Position numbers and translations under genes: made by a program. Source: Trichocoleus desertorum ATA4-8-CV12 (GTDB taxonomy: Bacteria > Cyanobacteriota > Cyanobacteriia > FACHB-46). Taken from it: DNA of 64,000 nt. The stretch covers positions 310,001 to 374,000 of the forward strand of contig JAHHIL010000001.1 in NCBI GenBank assembly GCA_019358975.1, written 5' to 3'. Below, piece by piece: positions 17,525 to 25,417 of the stretch; position 1 is the stretch's first letter; each line of letters begins with the position of its first letter. The notes under the pieces were generated by a model that saw only the letters and a program-made list of their open reading frames with translations, ran no database searches and was not told the DNA's origin.

Positions 17525-18195
17525 AAGTGGCAAGGTCGAATGAGAGGCAATCGTTAATAGAATTTACAGAAATAGGCACCGAAAGCTTGACAGAAACATT
17601 CGTACGTAGAAGAGCTGAAGATTCCGCATTACTTCTACATCATTGCAGTCAGTATGGTATGTAACTTGCACAAACTCAGAATGCCTTAGGATACTTTACG
17701 AATACACCTATACGGAGAGAGATTCGGTTCGCAGAATGCGATGGGAAAAATCCTAAGCTCAGTCTGAACCGCGATCGCTATAGCAATCCTAAATGGATTG
17801 GAAACAGGGGGTGGGGGTGAAGCCCCCACGCAAGGGTTTTACCCCTGCACCCCATTGAAGAATCAAAAAGGATTGCTATATTCTAGATTGGCAGTTGTGC
17901 TAGGCGTAGAAGTAGCTAGAGAAAGTTTTACCCTAACCAAGCTCGGCACCAACATAGTTATAGATACACGTGCGAGATAAGTAACTTCCGGAGAGAGTCG
18001 GCTCAAAATTGTACGGGAAAACACGGAACCAAAACAAACAGCTTGAATTCTAAGCGGCTATATTTATGAGGTCTTGCTACTACCTAAAGATATATTTTTT
18101 GAGCGGTGCAAAGATTAGGATTAGTTGAATTTTGGGCTTAGCTCGCGTTAGAACTTCGTTTCTGTCTAGGCTGTGGGCTAGGAGGCTAACAGAAG
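17525..18195. other. Gene-free spacer with a MITE-like element
   Basis: About 670 bases between divergent-facing gene starts and ends. It holds the promoter region of the FHA series (17525-17700), the 102-base inverted-repeat element at 17779-17880, and AT-richer sequence to 18195 in which I see no gene or RNA. Confidence 0.5.
17779..17880. repeat. MITE-like element, copy 1 (102 bp)
   Basis: Begins tatagcaatcc and ends ggattgctata, perfect 11-base terminal inverted repeats, with an inner palindrome (gggggtgaagccccc). A copy of the same length in the opposite orientation lies at 52607-52708 and differs at about six positions by eye. No coding capacity, so mobilised in trans if at all. Confidence 0.88.
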
Positions 18196-19617
18196 TCACG
18201 AGTAACCTGGTGATGACTTTGAAAGCCCCATGACTGAGCGATAACGAGCTTCTACTTGTTGCAAACTCTGCGATCGCCGCTGGGTAATCCATTCGCTGTG
18301 TTGGAATAACTGTTGTCGCAGATCGTTCACATCAATAGTGGTGACTTGGCCCGCTGCCACAATGCGATCGCCTTTTACCCACACACTATCGACTGCATTC
18401 GTAGGCCGTCCCAAAATTAATAACCCGATGGGATCAGTGCGGGGCAGCAAGGACAAGCTGGTGAGGTCGTACATTACCAAATCTGCTTGCTTACCCACAG
18501 TCAAAGAACCTAGTTGATCGCTAACATTCAACCCTTTTGCGCCTCCTAGAGAAGCCATTTCGATCGCTTGGCGGGGGGTAATCCAGTGCTGGTAGTCGAG
18601 ATCGGTAATGTTGTGGAGAAGAGAGCCAATCTTGATCGCTTCTAGTAAATCTTGGGAGTCATTGCTGGCCGCACCATCGCAACCAAACGTGACATTGATC
18701 CCAGCTTGGCGATATTTCAGGATGGGAGCGATGCCACTGCCCAAGCGTAAGTTGCTTAGAGGGTTGTGAACTACAGTTGAGCGCGTTTCCGCCAGAATTT
18801 TAATATCGGTATCTTCTAACCAAACACAGTGGGCCAAGGAGGTGCGATCGCTGAGGTAGCTAATTTGTTGCAGATGTTCGACCGCGCTACAGCCATATTT
18901 TTCTTGCGCCAATAGCTTTTGGGCTTTGGTTTCGAGTAGGTGAGCATGACGACAGAGATGGTAGCGATCGCTTAACTCAATGCAGCCTTGAAACAACGCA
19001 TCGGAGCAAAGCTGAATCCCAGTCGGTGCCACCAAAATATTGATGCCTGATTCTGGTTGATGAAACTGCCGCACCATCTCCTCAACCAATGCTAGTGTTG
19101 CTGCTGTAGAGCGGAGGTAGGAGTCGTGCTCGATGGCTTTTCCTCCAGAGGGGACTCCAGCGCTGAGAGCTTCATCTTGGATCAGAGGCGCAACAAAGGC
19201 TCGGATGCCAACTTCTCGATAGGCTCGAACTGCCGCAGCCACAGTTTCTAGTTCTTGTCCGGGGATTAAAACTAAGTGGTCAACAACACTGGTACCCCCC
19301 GAAAGTAGGGTCTCAACCGCAGTGCCCAGAGCGCTCAGATAAATTTGTTCGGGGTTGAGCGGCGAAAACTCATAGAGTTCAGCGATCCATAACTCTAAGG
19401 GGACGGGCGGAATGATGCCGCGCTGCCACATTTCCGAAGAGTGGGTATGGGCGTTGAAAAACCCTGGCAACAGCAGTTTATTCCGACCATCCACCGCCGT
19501 CCCGACCACTTCTAGTTGAGAACCGATCGCCGCAATTCGTCCTGCGGTAATTTGGACATCAACTGTCTCATAAGTTTGGTCAACTGGACTTAAAACATTT
19601 TGAATTGTAAAGCTCAC
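18196..19617 (-). CDS. Metal-dependent amidohydrolase/deaminase (AtzB/TrzA-like)
   Basis: 473 residues of the amidohydrolase superfamily that deaminates or dechlorinates purines, pyrimidines and triazines. Metal ligands are visible as HTH in PGFFNAHTHSSEMW (H57, H59), a His in RHAHLLET, a His in LAHCVWLED, and Asp in FGCDGAASNDS. A C-terminal beta-sandwich strand with GKQADLVMYDL closes the fold. The GTG at 19617 gives the standard beginning of about 55 residues before the HTH. It is divergent from an operon of cysteine hydrolase, cupin and CocE-like hydrolase, so it may supply or use the same nitrogen compound. The exact substrate is not deducible. Confidence 0.85.
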   Translation of the reverse strand: MSFTIQNVLSPVDQTYETVDVQITAGRIAAIGSQLEVVGTAVDGRNKLLLPGFFNAHTHSSEMWQRGIIPPVPLELWIAELYEFSPLNPEQIYLSALGTAVETLLSGGTSVVDHLVLIPGQELETVAAAVRAYREVGIRAFVAPLIQDEALSAGVPSGGKAIEHDSYLRSTAATLALVEEMVRQFHQPESGINILVAPTGIQLCSDALFQGCIELSDRYHLCRHAHLLETKAQKLLAQEKYGCSAVEHLQQISYLSDRTSLAHCVWLEDTDIKILAETRSTVVHNPLSNLRLGSGIAPILKYRQAGINVTFGCDGAASNDSQDLLEAIKIGSLLHNITDLDYQHWITPRQAIEMASLGGAKGLNVSDQLGSLTVGKQADLVMYDLTSLSLLPRTDPIGLLILGRPTNAVDSVWVKGDRIVAAGQVTTIDVNDLRQQLFQHSEWITQRRSQSLQQVEARYRSVMGLSKSSPGYS

Positions 19618-19916
19618 AGGCCTGACCCAAATAATGTTTTGCGGGCGCTCAACTCCTTTTCGATCTTAGGGAACAAGAGGCAAGAATGTATCTTGCTCGC
19701 TGCTGATTGAGGCTGTAAGCTTAACGCTTTTTTATGCCTGGAACTGCAATTCGTTGCCTATAGTGCAGAGAGATAGAATTCAGTCTTTGTTAAAAATCAA
19801 CCTGTATTAAAAAGTGCTGTCTCAACCAGGAAAGCCGTTTAAGGTGAGGCTATCATTACTCGATTCATCCCAGTCTGTTTAGGTTATTGGCAAACTATTT
19901 TGATAGCTAACTATTT
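19618..19916. promoter_or_regulatory. Divergent promoter region of the hydrolase cluster
   Basis: A 299-base gap between divergent genes; AT-rich around 19780-19815 and 19895-19915. No operator palindrome stands out. Confidence 0.35.
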
Positions 19917-20696
19917 ATGAATCATCCATTGCTGCGATCGCTCGGAGTACCCCCCAATGCTTGGTATGTAGATGCTGCGATCGCTGACCTCACCCGTCCC
20001 TCGCTTGATCCCCAACCGATTACACTGACTACTGCCACCAAAACTTTACGCTTAGACCTCACTAAAGCAGCGATCCTGGTGATCGACATGCAGAATGATT
20101 TTTGTCATCCCGACGGTTGGCTGGCCTCTATTGGCGTAGACGTTAGCCCAGCGCGACAGCCGATCGCCCCGTTGCAAGGATTGCTGCCCGTCTTACGCAA
20201 CGCTAAAGTTCCAGTGATTTGGCTCAACTGGGGCAATCGCCCTGATTTGGCGAACATCAGTCCTGCGACTCGCCACGTCTACAACCCCACGGGTGACGGT
20301 GTCGGCTTGGGCGATCGCTTGCCCAATGGTGCCCCGGTGCTGATGAAAGACAGTTGGGCCGCAGCCGTTGTCGATGACCTAGAAGCCAAACCAGAAGACA
20401 TTGCCGTTGATAAGTACCGCATGAGCGGCTTTTGGGATACCCCGCTCGATAGTGTCCTGCGAAACCTGAGTCGAACTACCCTGTTTTTTACCGGAGTCAA
20501 TGCCGATCAATGTGTCATGGCAACGCTGCAAGATGCCAACTTTCTAGGTTATGACTGCATCTTGCTGCAAGACTGTACGGCCACTACCTCTCCCGATTTT
20601 TGCTGGCAAGCCACCCTCTACAACGTCAAGCAGTGCTTCGGTTTCGTCAGTGACTCTCACGCCCTGATTGATGGCATTAAAACGATTAGCAGCTAG
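19917..20696 (+). CDS. Isochorismatase-family cysteine hydrolase
   Basis: 259 residues. It has the catalytic triad of the family: Asp in LVIDMQNDF (D57), Lys in VDKYRMSGFW, and Cys in TGVNADQCVMAT. Such enzymes hydrolyse amides of small molecules (biuret, ureidoacrylate, N-carbamoylsarcosine, nicotinamide). A 45-residue N-terminal extension before the Rossmann-like core, and the segment W-L-N-W-G-N, recall biuret hydrolase/RutB-like members more than nicotinamidases, but this is by eye. It is the first of three plus-strand genes with small gaps (41 and about 50 bases). Confidence 0.88.
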   Translation: MNHPLLRSLGVPPNAWYVDAAIADLTRPSLDPQPITLTTATKTLRLDLTKAAILVIDMQNDFCHPDGWLASIGVDVSPARQPIAPLQGLLPVLRNAKVPVIWLNWGNRPDLANISPATRHVYNPTGDGVGLGDRLPNGAPVLMKDSWAAAVVDDLEAKPEDIAVDKYRMSGFWDTPLDSVLRNLSRTTLFFTGVNADQCVMATLQDANFLGYDCILLQDCTATTSPDFCWQATLYNVKQCFGFVSDSHALIDGIKTISS

Positions 20697-20737
20697 TTAA
20701 TAGCTATCTTCCCCACTCAACCTTGGAGTCTAACGTC

Positions 20738-21196
20738 ATGAATGCTTGTGTGATTCCGGTTGCTAAAACCCCCAGCGATTATCAAGCTTTTCGCATCAGT
20801 CCTCAAGATACTAACCGCTTGGCGATCGTGTTTGATCCCAATATTGCCAATACATCTGTGACTATGTGTGTGGAGATTTTTGATATTGGTGGCAAAACCC
20901 CACCCAATCGACATCAATTTGCCGTAGAGATGTTTTTTATCTTGAAAGGGGAAGGACTAGCCCACTGTGATGGCAAAGCTGTCGCGATTCGGACGGGTGA
21001 CAGTATTTTGGTCCCGCCCACAGGTACCCACGCTATTGAAAACATAGGCCCGGGTCGGCTGTACGCCCTCTGTGTCATGGTACCCAACGAAGACTTTGCC
21101 GAACTGATTCGCAGCGGCATTCCCGTTGAGCTAGACGAAGAAGATTGGGCAGTATTGCAGCGATCGGATGTGTTGGTAGGGCGAGAGGAAGGATGA
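20738..21196 (+). CDS. Cupin-domain protein
   Basis: 152 residues with a single conserved cupin barrel. Motif 1 is degenerate (PPNRHQFAVEMFFILKGEG, giving His and Glu ligands) and motif 2 is PPTGTHAIENIG with a His. The start ATG 20738 has GGAG nine bases upstream; a TTG 15 bases earlier overlaps this site and is unlikely. Small cupins of this kind bind metal and small carboxylic or amine ligands and may be enzymes or sensors. It lies between the cysteine hydrolase and the CocE-like hydrolase and probably belongs to the same pathway. Confidence 0.85.
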   Translation: MNACVIPVAKTPSDYQAFRISPQDTNRLAIVFDPNIANTSVTMCVEIFDIGGKTPPNRHQFAVEMFFILKGEGLAHCDGKAVAIRTGDSILVPPTGTHAIENIGPGRLYALCVMVPNEDFAELIRSGIPVELDEEDWAVLQRSDVLVGREEG

Positions 21197-21240
21197 GGGA
21201 GGATAGGAAGGATGAGGGATGAAGGATGAAAAGGTGAGGA
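21191..21240. repeat. Degenerate GGATGAG tandem repeat
   Basis: Runs of ggatgag/ggatgaa heptamers start at the stop of the cupin gene and reach the start of the next gene. The same heptamer forms a longer array at 29444-29520. A downstream ggagttggaagtc is shared with 29526-29538. Confidence 0.75.
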
Positions 21241-21244
21241 GAGA

Positions 21245-22882
21245 GTGAGGAGTTGGAAGTCAAAAGAAACCGCTTCAATGTTGACTCGCGATCGCGTCCG
21301 GTTGGATGCAGATATCTATCGGCCTGAGGCGACGGGTGAGTTTCCGGTTTTATTGATGCGGCAACCTTATGGGCGGGCGATCGCTTCAACGGTGGTTTAT
21401 GCTCATCCCAGTTGGTATGCGGCCCAGGGCTACATTGTGGTGATTCAGGATGTGCGAGGGCGAGGCACGTCTGAAGGTACGTTTGATTTGTTTGCCCACG
21501 AAATTGAGGATGGGTTTGATGCGGTCAATTGGGCGGCAGAATTACCTGGAAGCAATGGCCAAGTGGGAATGTATGGCTTTTCTTATCAGGGGATGACTCA
21601 GTTGTATGCCGCGATCGCCCGTCCCCCTGCCTTGAAAGCGCTTTGCCCTAGCATGATTGGCTACGACCTCTACAGTGATTGGGCCTATGAAAATGGGACA
21701 TTCTGCTTACAGGCAAACATGGGCTGGGCGATTCAACTTGCGGCTGAAACTGCCAGATTGCGAGGCGATGAAGCGGCATTCCAAAAGCTTTACGCTGCTG
21801 CTCGCAACTTACCGTTGCACGATCCAATCCCCGCTCGTCCCAATATTTTGAAAGAGTTAGCGCCGGAATCTTTCTACCACGCTTGGCTAGAGCATGCCGC
21901 ACCGGATGACTACTGGGCCAAGCTTTCGCCCAAAACCTACATGCAGAATCAAAATATTGATTTGCCGATGTTGCATATTGGTGGCTGGTTTGACCCCTAC
22001 TTGCGAGGGACGCTTCACCTCTATCAAGATTTGGCCGATCGCAGCCAATCTCCGCAGCATTTGGTGGTGGGGCCGTGGGCACATTTGCCTTGGGGCCGTA
22101 AGTTGGGCGCGATCGATTATGGCCCGGAAGCCAACAGCCCGATTGATACCCTACAAATCCGCTGGTTTGACCACTTCCTCAAAGGCATCGACACAGGATT
22201 GCAGGACGAACTACCTGTCCGCTTGTTTGAGATGGGTAGTAATGAGTGGAGCTTTTTTGAGCAATGGCCTGAAGGAAAACCAAAAGTTTACTTTCTGACA
22301 AGTAATGGTCTGGCTAATTTGGATGACCAAGCAGGGGCTTTGGTAGAAACTCCTCCCACCGCGATCGCTCCAAATGTACCCGATGTCTTTGTCCATGATC
22401 CTTGGCGACCTGTCCCAGCGTTAGGGGGTCACGCTTCTATCCCAGCGGGATCATGCGATCGCTCTGCTTTGGATTGTCGTACTGATGTCGTCACCTACAC
22501 CTCAGCCCCTTTAACCGCAGACTTGCATATTGTGGGTGAGGCGATCGCAGAAATCTACTGCACCGCTGATCAACCCAGTTTTGACCTTTGTGTCGTGCTA
22601 TCAGAAGTCAAATCGAATGGCAGTGTCTACAATCTGACCCAAGGTTACATCCGGGTGAATCCGGGCCAAACCACCACCCCTTTGAGCATCCCGCTGCAAG
22701 CGACTTGTGTACAAATTGCCCAAGGCCATGCTCTGCGTCTCAGCATCAGTGCAGCTTGCTTCCCTGCCTATCCCGTCAACCCTGGCACAGGTGCTTTCCC
22801 GGCTGAAGCTCGTTTGATTGATTCGCAGATTATTACAGTTGCGATCGCCTCAGGCAAAATAGCCATCATCACCGCAGAATAA
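21245..22882 (+). CDS. CocE/NonD-family alpha/beta hydrolase (X-Pro dipeptidyl-peptidase-like)
   Basis: 545 residues. The N-terminal alpha/beta-hydrolase core has DADIYRPEATGEFPVLLMRQPYG, the oxyanion segment VIQDVRGRGTSEG, the nucleophile elbow GMYGFSYQGMTQ (Ser in G-x-S-x-x-G form), Asp/His in GGWFDPYLRGT and GPWAHLPWG. The C-terminal jelly-roll (about 390-545) matches the PepX_C region. Family members hydrolyse esters or amides such as cocaine, glutaryl-cephalosporin or X-Pro peptides. GTG 21245 is the first start after a stop; ATG 21278 (MLTRDRVRL) is an alternative and would avoid the repeat-derived leader. Last gene of the three-gene set. Confidence 0.86.
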   Translation: MRSWKSKETASMLTRDRVRLDADIYRPEATGEFPVLLMRQPYGRAIASTVVYAHPSWYAAQGYIVVIQDVRGRGTSEGTFDLFAHEIEDGFDAVNWAAELPGSNGQVGMYGFSYQGMTQLYAAIARPPALKALCPSMIGYDLYSDWAYENGTFCLQANMGWAIQLAAETARLRGDEAAFQKLYAAARNLPLHDPIPARPNILKELAPESFYHAWLEHAAPDDYWAKLSPKTYMQNQNIDLPMLHIGGWFDPYLRGTLHLYQDLADRSQSPQHLVVGPWAHLPWGRKLGAIDYGPEANSPIDTLQIRWFDHFLKGIDTGLQDELPVRLFEMGSNEWSFFEQWPEGKPKVYFLTSNGLANLDDQAGALVETPPTAIAPNVPDVFVHDPWRPVPALGGHASIPAGSCDRSALDCRTDVVTYTSAPLTADLHIVGEAIAEIYCTADQPSFDLCVVLSEVKSNGSVYNLTQGYIRVNPGQTTTPLSIPLQATCVQIAQGHALRLSISAACFPAYPVNPGTGAFPAEARLIDSQIITVAIASGKIAIITAE

Positions 22883-22892
22883 AATCTTGCGC

Positions 22893-23293
22893 TTAGGGGC
22901 TATTGCTCGTAAATGTCACGTCTTCATAGAGAGTCGCGATCGCAAGCTGAAAATCAATGCTAGCGAGTTGAATCCCCGCACCCTTGGTGTAGGGAGTTAG
23001 CACCCACTGATCTGCTTGGTTGCGGTGGAAGACATCTACACTCATGCGCTTTTGGTTCACCAGAATATATTCCTGAAGGCTCTCAAGCTGGCGGTAATCT
23101 GCAAACTTATCACCTCGGTCGAAGGCTTCAGTCGTGTCTGATAGGACTTCTACGATCAATCGAGGGTAGCGCACAATGCACCTGCCATTGCATAGATCTG
23201 CCCATCCCTGTACTCGTGTTTCACAGGGCTATTTTCTTCTTCTGCTAAATAAGCTTCTGGAGAAATATAGCTGCTACTGAAATTGGCGACCAC
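22893..23293 (-). pseudogene. Decayed Uma2-family gene with internal deletion and frameshift
   Basis: From GTG 23293 one frame reads the Uma2 N-terminus ([30 protein letters not shown]) and stops at about 23160. The C-terminal part resumes in another frame as [20 protein letters not shown] and continues to 22893. About 50-60 residues of the family's middle, including the first catalytic Asp segment, are missing at the junction. The deletion with frame change implies loss of function. Confidence 0.82.
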
Positions 23294-23464
23294 TGCTGAT
23301 ATTCCGGTTCAATACTTTTAAGTTTAAGCAAGTTTACCAGTAGAAGTTCCACAACTGAGTTTATTCCACCTTGAGGCTAAGGAAATCAGTCTGTTGCTTC
23401 GATACGCTAGGCAGTTGAGGCTGCTGATACTGGCAGTTTAAGGTAATTTCTCTGGCTAACTGCT

Positions 23465-24304
23465 ATGGCAAAAACGGCTCTGATTACGGGTGCTTCTCAA
23501 GGCATTGGCAAGGCGACGGCGTTGGAATTGGCGCGTCATGGGTACGACTTGGTGATGGCGGCTCGTGAACCCGATCGCTTGAATGCCGCAGCCGCAGAGG
23601 TGCAAGGTTTGGGTCAGCAAGCAGTGGCAATTCCCACCGATGTGCGCGACCCGCACCAAGTAGAGAATTTGGTGCAGAAGGCGATCGCTCACTTTGGCCA
23701 GATTGATGTGCTGATCAACGATGCCAGTGTCTACTATATGGGGCCTGTAGAAGCGGCTTCGCTAGATGATTGGCATCAGGTGATTCAAACAAATCTTTGG
23801 GGTTACATCTATACCATTCATGCGATCCTGCCCCACTTTCTAGAGCGGGGAAGTGGCATGATTGTGAACCTCAGCTCAATTGGTGGCATCGACCCAGTTC
23901 CCTACCAAGTGCCTTATACCACCAGCAAGTATGCCGTAACTGGCCTCACCAAGTCGCTGCGCTCGGAGTTAGCGCCAAAAGGTATTCATGTTTGTGGCAT
24001 CTATCCCAGTTTCATTCACACTCAGTTATATGAACGCGCCTTGTTTCGGGGTGAAGATGCTGACAATCGCCATGAGTTTATGTATAAAACATTTCACAGC
24101 CCATTACTGGAAACACCGAAAGATGTGGCGAAAGCGATCCGCAAGGCGATTCAGCATCGCAAAAAGGATGTTTTGGTGGGAACGGCCAACTTCTGGACTG
24201 CTGCCTTTCATGTGGTGCCCGGAGTGATGAAGCCAATTGTGCGGCGGGTGTTTGGCATGAGCGATCGCTACGCTCCCAACATTCCTGCTGCCTCCAAGGA
24301 CTGA
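23465..24304 (+). CDS. Short-chain dehydrogenase/reductase
   Basis: 279 residues. The Rossmann motif TGASQGIGKATA (residues 8-19), R35-like NADP-preferring AAREPDRL, INDASVYY in place of the usual NNAG, Ser in NLSSIGG, and the catalytic YTTSKYAVTG (Y-x-x-x-K) are all present. The class is the classical SDR with a C-terminal extension to about 280 residues typical of membrane-associated lipid-type SDRs (DUF-like tail VVPGVMKPIVRRVFG). Substrate unknown. It follows the decayed Uma2 gene in divergent orientation, and the NTF2-like gene is 100 bases downstream. Confidence 0.88.
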   Translation: MAKTALITGASQGIGKATALELARHGYDLVMAAREPDRLNAAAAEVQGLGQQAVAIPTDVRDPHQVENLVQKAIAHFGQIDVLINDASVYYMGPVEAASLDDWHQVIQTNLWGYIYTIHAILPHFLERGSGMIVNLSSIGGIDPVPYQVPYTTSKYAVTGLTKSLRSELAPKGIHVCGIYPSFIHTQLYERALFRGEDADNRHEFMYKTFHSPLLETPKDVAKAIRKAIQHRKKDVLVGTANFWTAAFHVVPGVMKPIVRRVFGMSDRYAPNIPAASKD

Positions 24305-24403
24305 TAACATAGCTGATTTTGTCTATCCGGTTTGGCTAATGGCAGGCAGAAGAGATAGAACAGAACTATCCAATCTATTGGCTTACGAGTGTGGACTAAA
24401 ACT

Positions 24404-24916
24404 ATGGTGCAGGAACCACAGCCTATCCCAACTTCTGAGTTTGCTGATGTTGATTCAATAGACAGCATCATTCGGGCACTTTACGATTCGATTTCTTTTG
24501 GCGCTGGGGAGCAGCCCAACTCGAACCGTCTGCGCTCTCTGTTTATGCCGGGAGCCCATCTGATTCATGTCAAAACAGATGTCATAGATACGATGGATGT
24601 GGAAACCTTCATAGCCCGTTTGATCCAGCAAATTCAAGCTGGTATCTTGACTGAGTTTATCGAGGCAGAGTTGGCTCGTCGCACCGAAACCTTTGGCAAT
24701 ATTGCTCAAGTCTTCAGCACCTTTGAAACTCGCTTAGTCACTGACTATCGCTCATCCTCGGCTCGTGGCATTCATAGTATTCAGTTGATGCGTTATGGCG
24801 ATCGCTGGTGGATTACTAACCTGCTGTGGGACGATGAGCAGAGCGACAAACCGATTCCCCCAGAGTATCTCCCCCAGAACCACCCTCAAAATGATCCCAA
24901 TAATTCTCCCGCTTAG
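24404..24916 (+). CDS. NTF2/SnoaL-like protein
   Basis: 170 residues. A first helix (IDSIIRALYDSISFGAGEQ), LRSLFMPGAHLIHV, and later strands with Q-V-F-S-T-F-E-T-R and SIQLMRYGDRWWITNLLWD follow the pattern of NTF2-like folds (SnoaL/DUF4440-like). Such proteins bind small hydrophobic molecules or act as subunits. The start is ATG 24404; a GTG at 24389 is an alternative. The C-terminal tail is Pro/Asn-rich. Function not assignable. Confidence 0.7.
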   Translation: MVQEPQPIPTSEFADVDSIDSIIRALYDSISFGAGEQPNSNRLRSLFMPGAHLIHVKTDVIDTMDVETFIARLIQQIQAGILTEFIEAELARRTETFGNIAQVFSTFETRLVTDYRSSSARGIHSIQLMRYGDRWWITNLLWDDEQSDKPIPPEYLPQNHPQNDPNNSPA

Positions 24917-25001
24917 ATGAAGGCATTACTACCAACCCCTTTCTAGGATTAGAGGAGATAGTTCTCTCTCTAGCGTTTTTTGCTGGTATGGAATTGGGGT
25001 T

Positions 25002-25175
25002 ATGGTGTATTTCACATTTTTCATGGAACTGGTGGTCCTGTTCCTGCTGACTTGCTTGCTGTGTTGGTTAGTCAATGCTTTGTGGATCTTCAACCCTTTG
25101 TTCACCCTAGTCTTGTTGCTTGTGGGAATTCTGGGTTTGGGATATGGCGCTTTGGTTGCGGTTGATAATATGTAG
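25002..25175 (+). CDS. Small two-helix membrane protein
   Basis: A 57-residue protein starting MVYFTFFMELVVLFLLT at ATG 25002 and ending at TAG 25173-25175. Two hydrophobic helices (about 5-24 and 29-50) are separated by a short WIFNP turn, with a short acidic tail. Codon use resembles that of neighbours. A GGGG four bases before the ATG is a weak ribosome site. I do not recognise a family. It might be an isolated membrane micro-protein. Confidence 0.5.
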   Translation: MVYFTFFMELVVLFLLTCLLCWLVNALWIFNPLFTLVLLLVGILGLGYGALVAVDNM

Positions 25176-25181
25176 GCCGAT

Positions 25182-25349
25182 AGTTTAGGGAAGCGCTCAG
25201 CCGCGATCAAATACGAAGCGATCGCGGGGGATGAAGCGTACCCTCACATTTACGGCCCCCTTAATTTAGATGCCGTTACCCAAGTGTTACCCTGGCCCCC
25301 ACAACCGGATGGCACCTTTGCGTTACCCAGCGCGATCGCCAACTCATAG
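25182..25349 (+). pseudogene. C-terminal fragment of a DUF952-family gene
   Basis: The frame reads KYEAIAGDEAYPHIYGPLNL, then DAVTQVLPWPPQPDGTFALP, closing with a TAG at 25347-25349. This is the conserved C-terminal half of DUF952 proteins (PHLYGPLNLDAV, DGTF.LP). The N-terminal half, about 55 residues, is absent and no start codon fits, so it is a gene remnant. It abuts the small membrane protein gene. Confidence 0.78.
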
Positions 25350-25417
25350 AACCACATTTTCCGAGGCTGCGTAGGCAGCCTTTGTTGTAGTAGCCGCACC
25401 CTTGAGGGTGTCGGTCC

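Noticed and set aside
24929-25210. 93-codon minus-strand frame
   Set aside because: It lies opposite a better supported plus-strand membrane protein gene and shows no domain.
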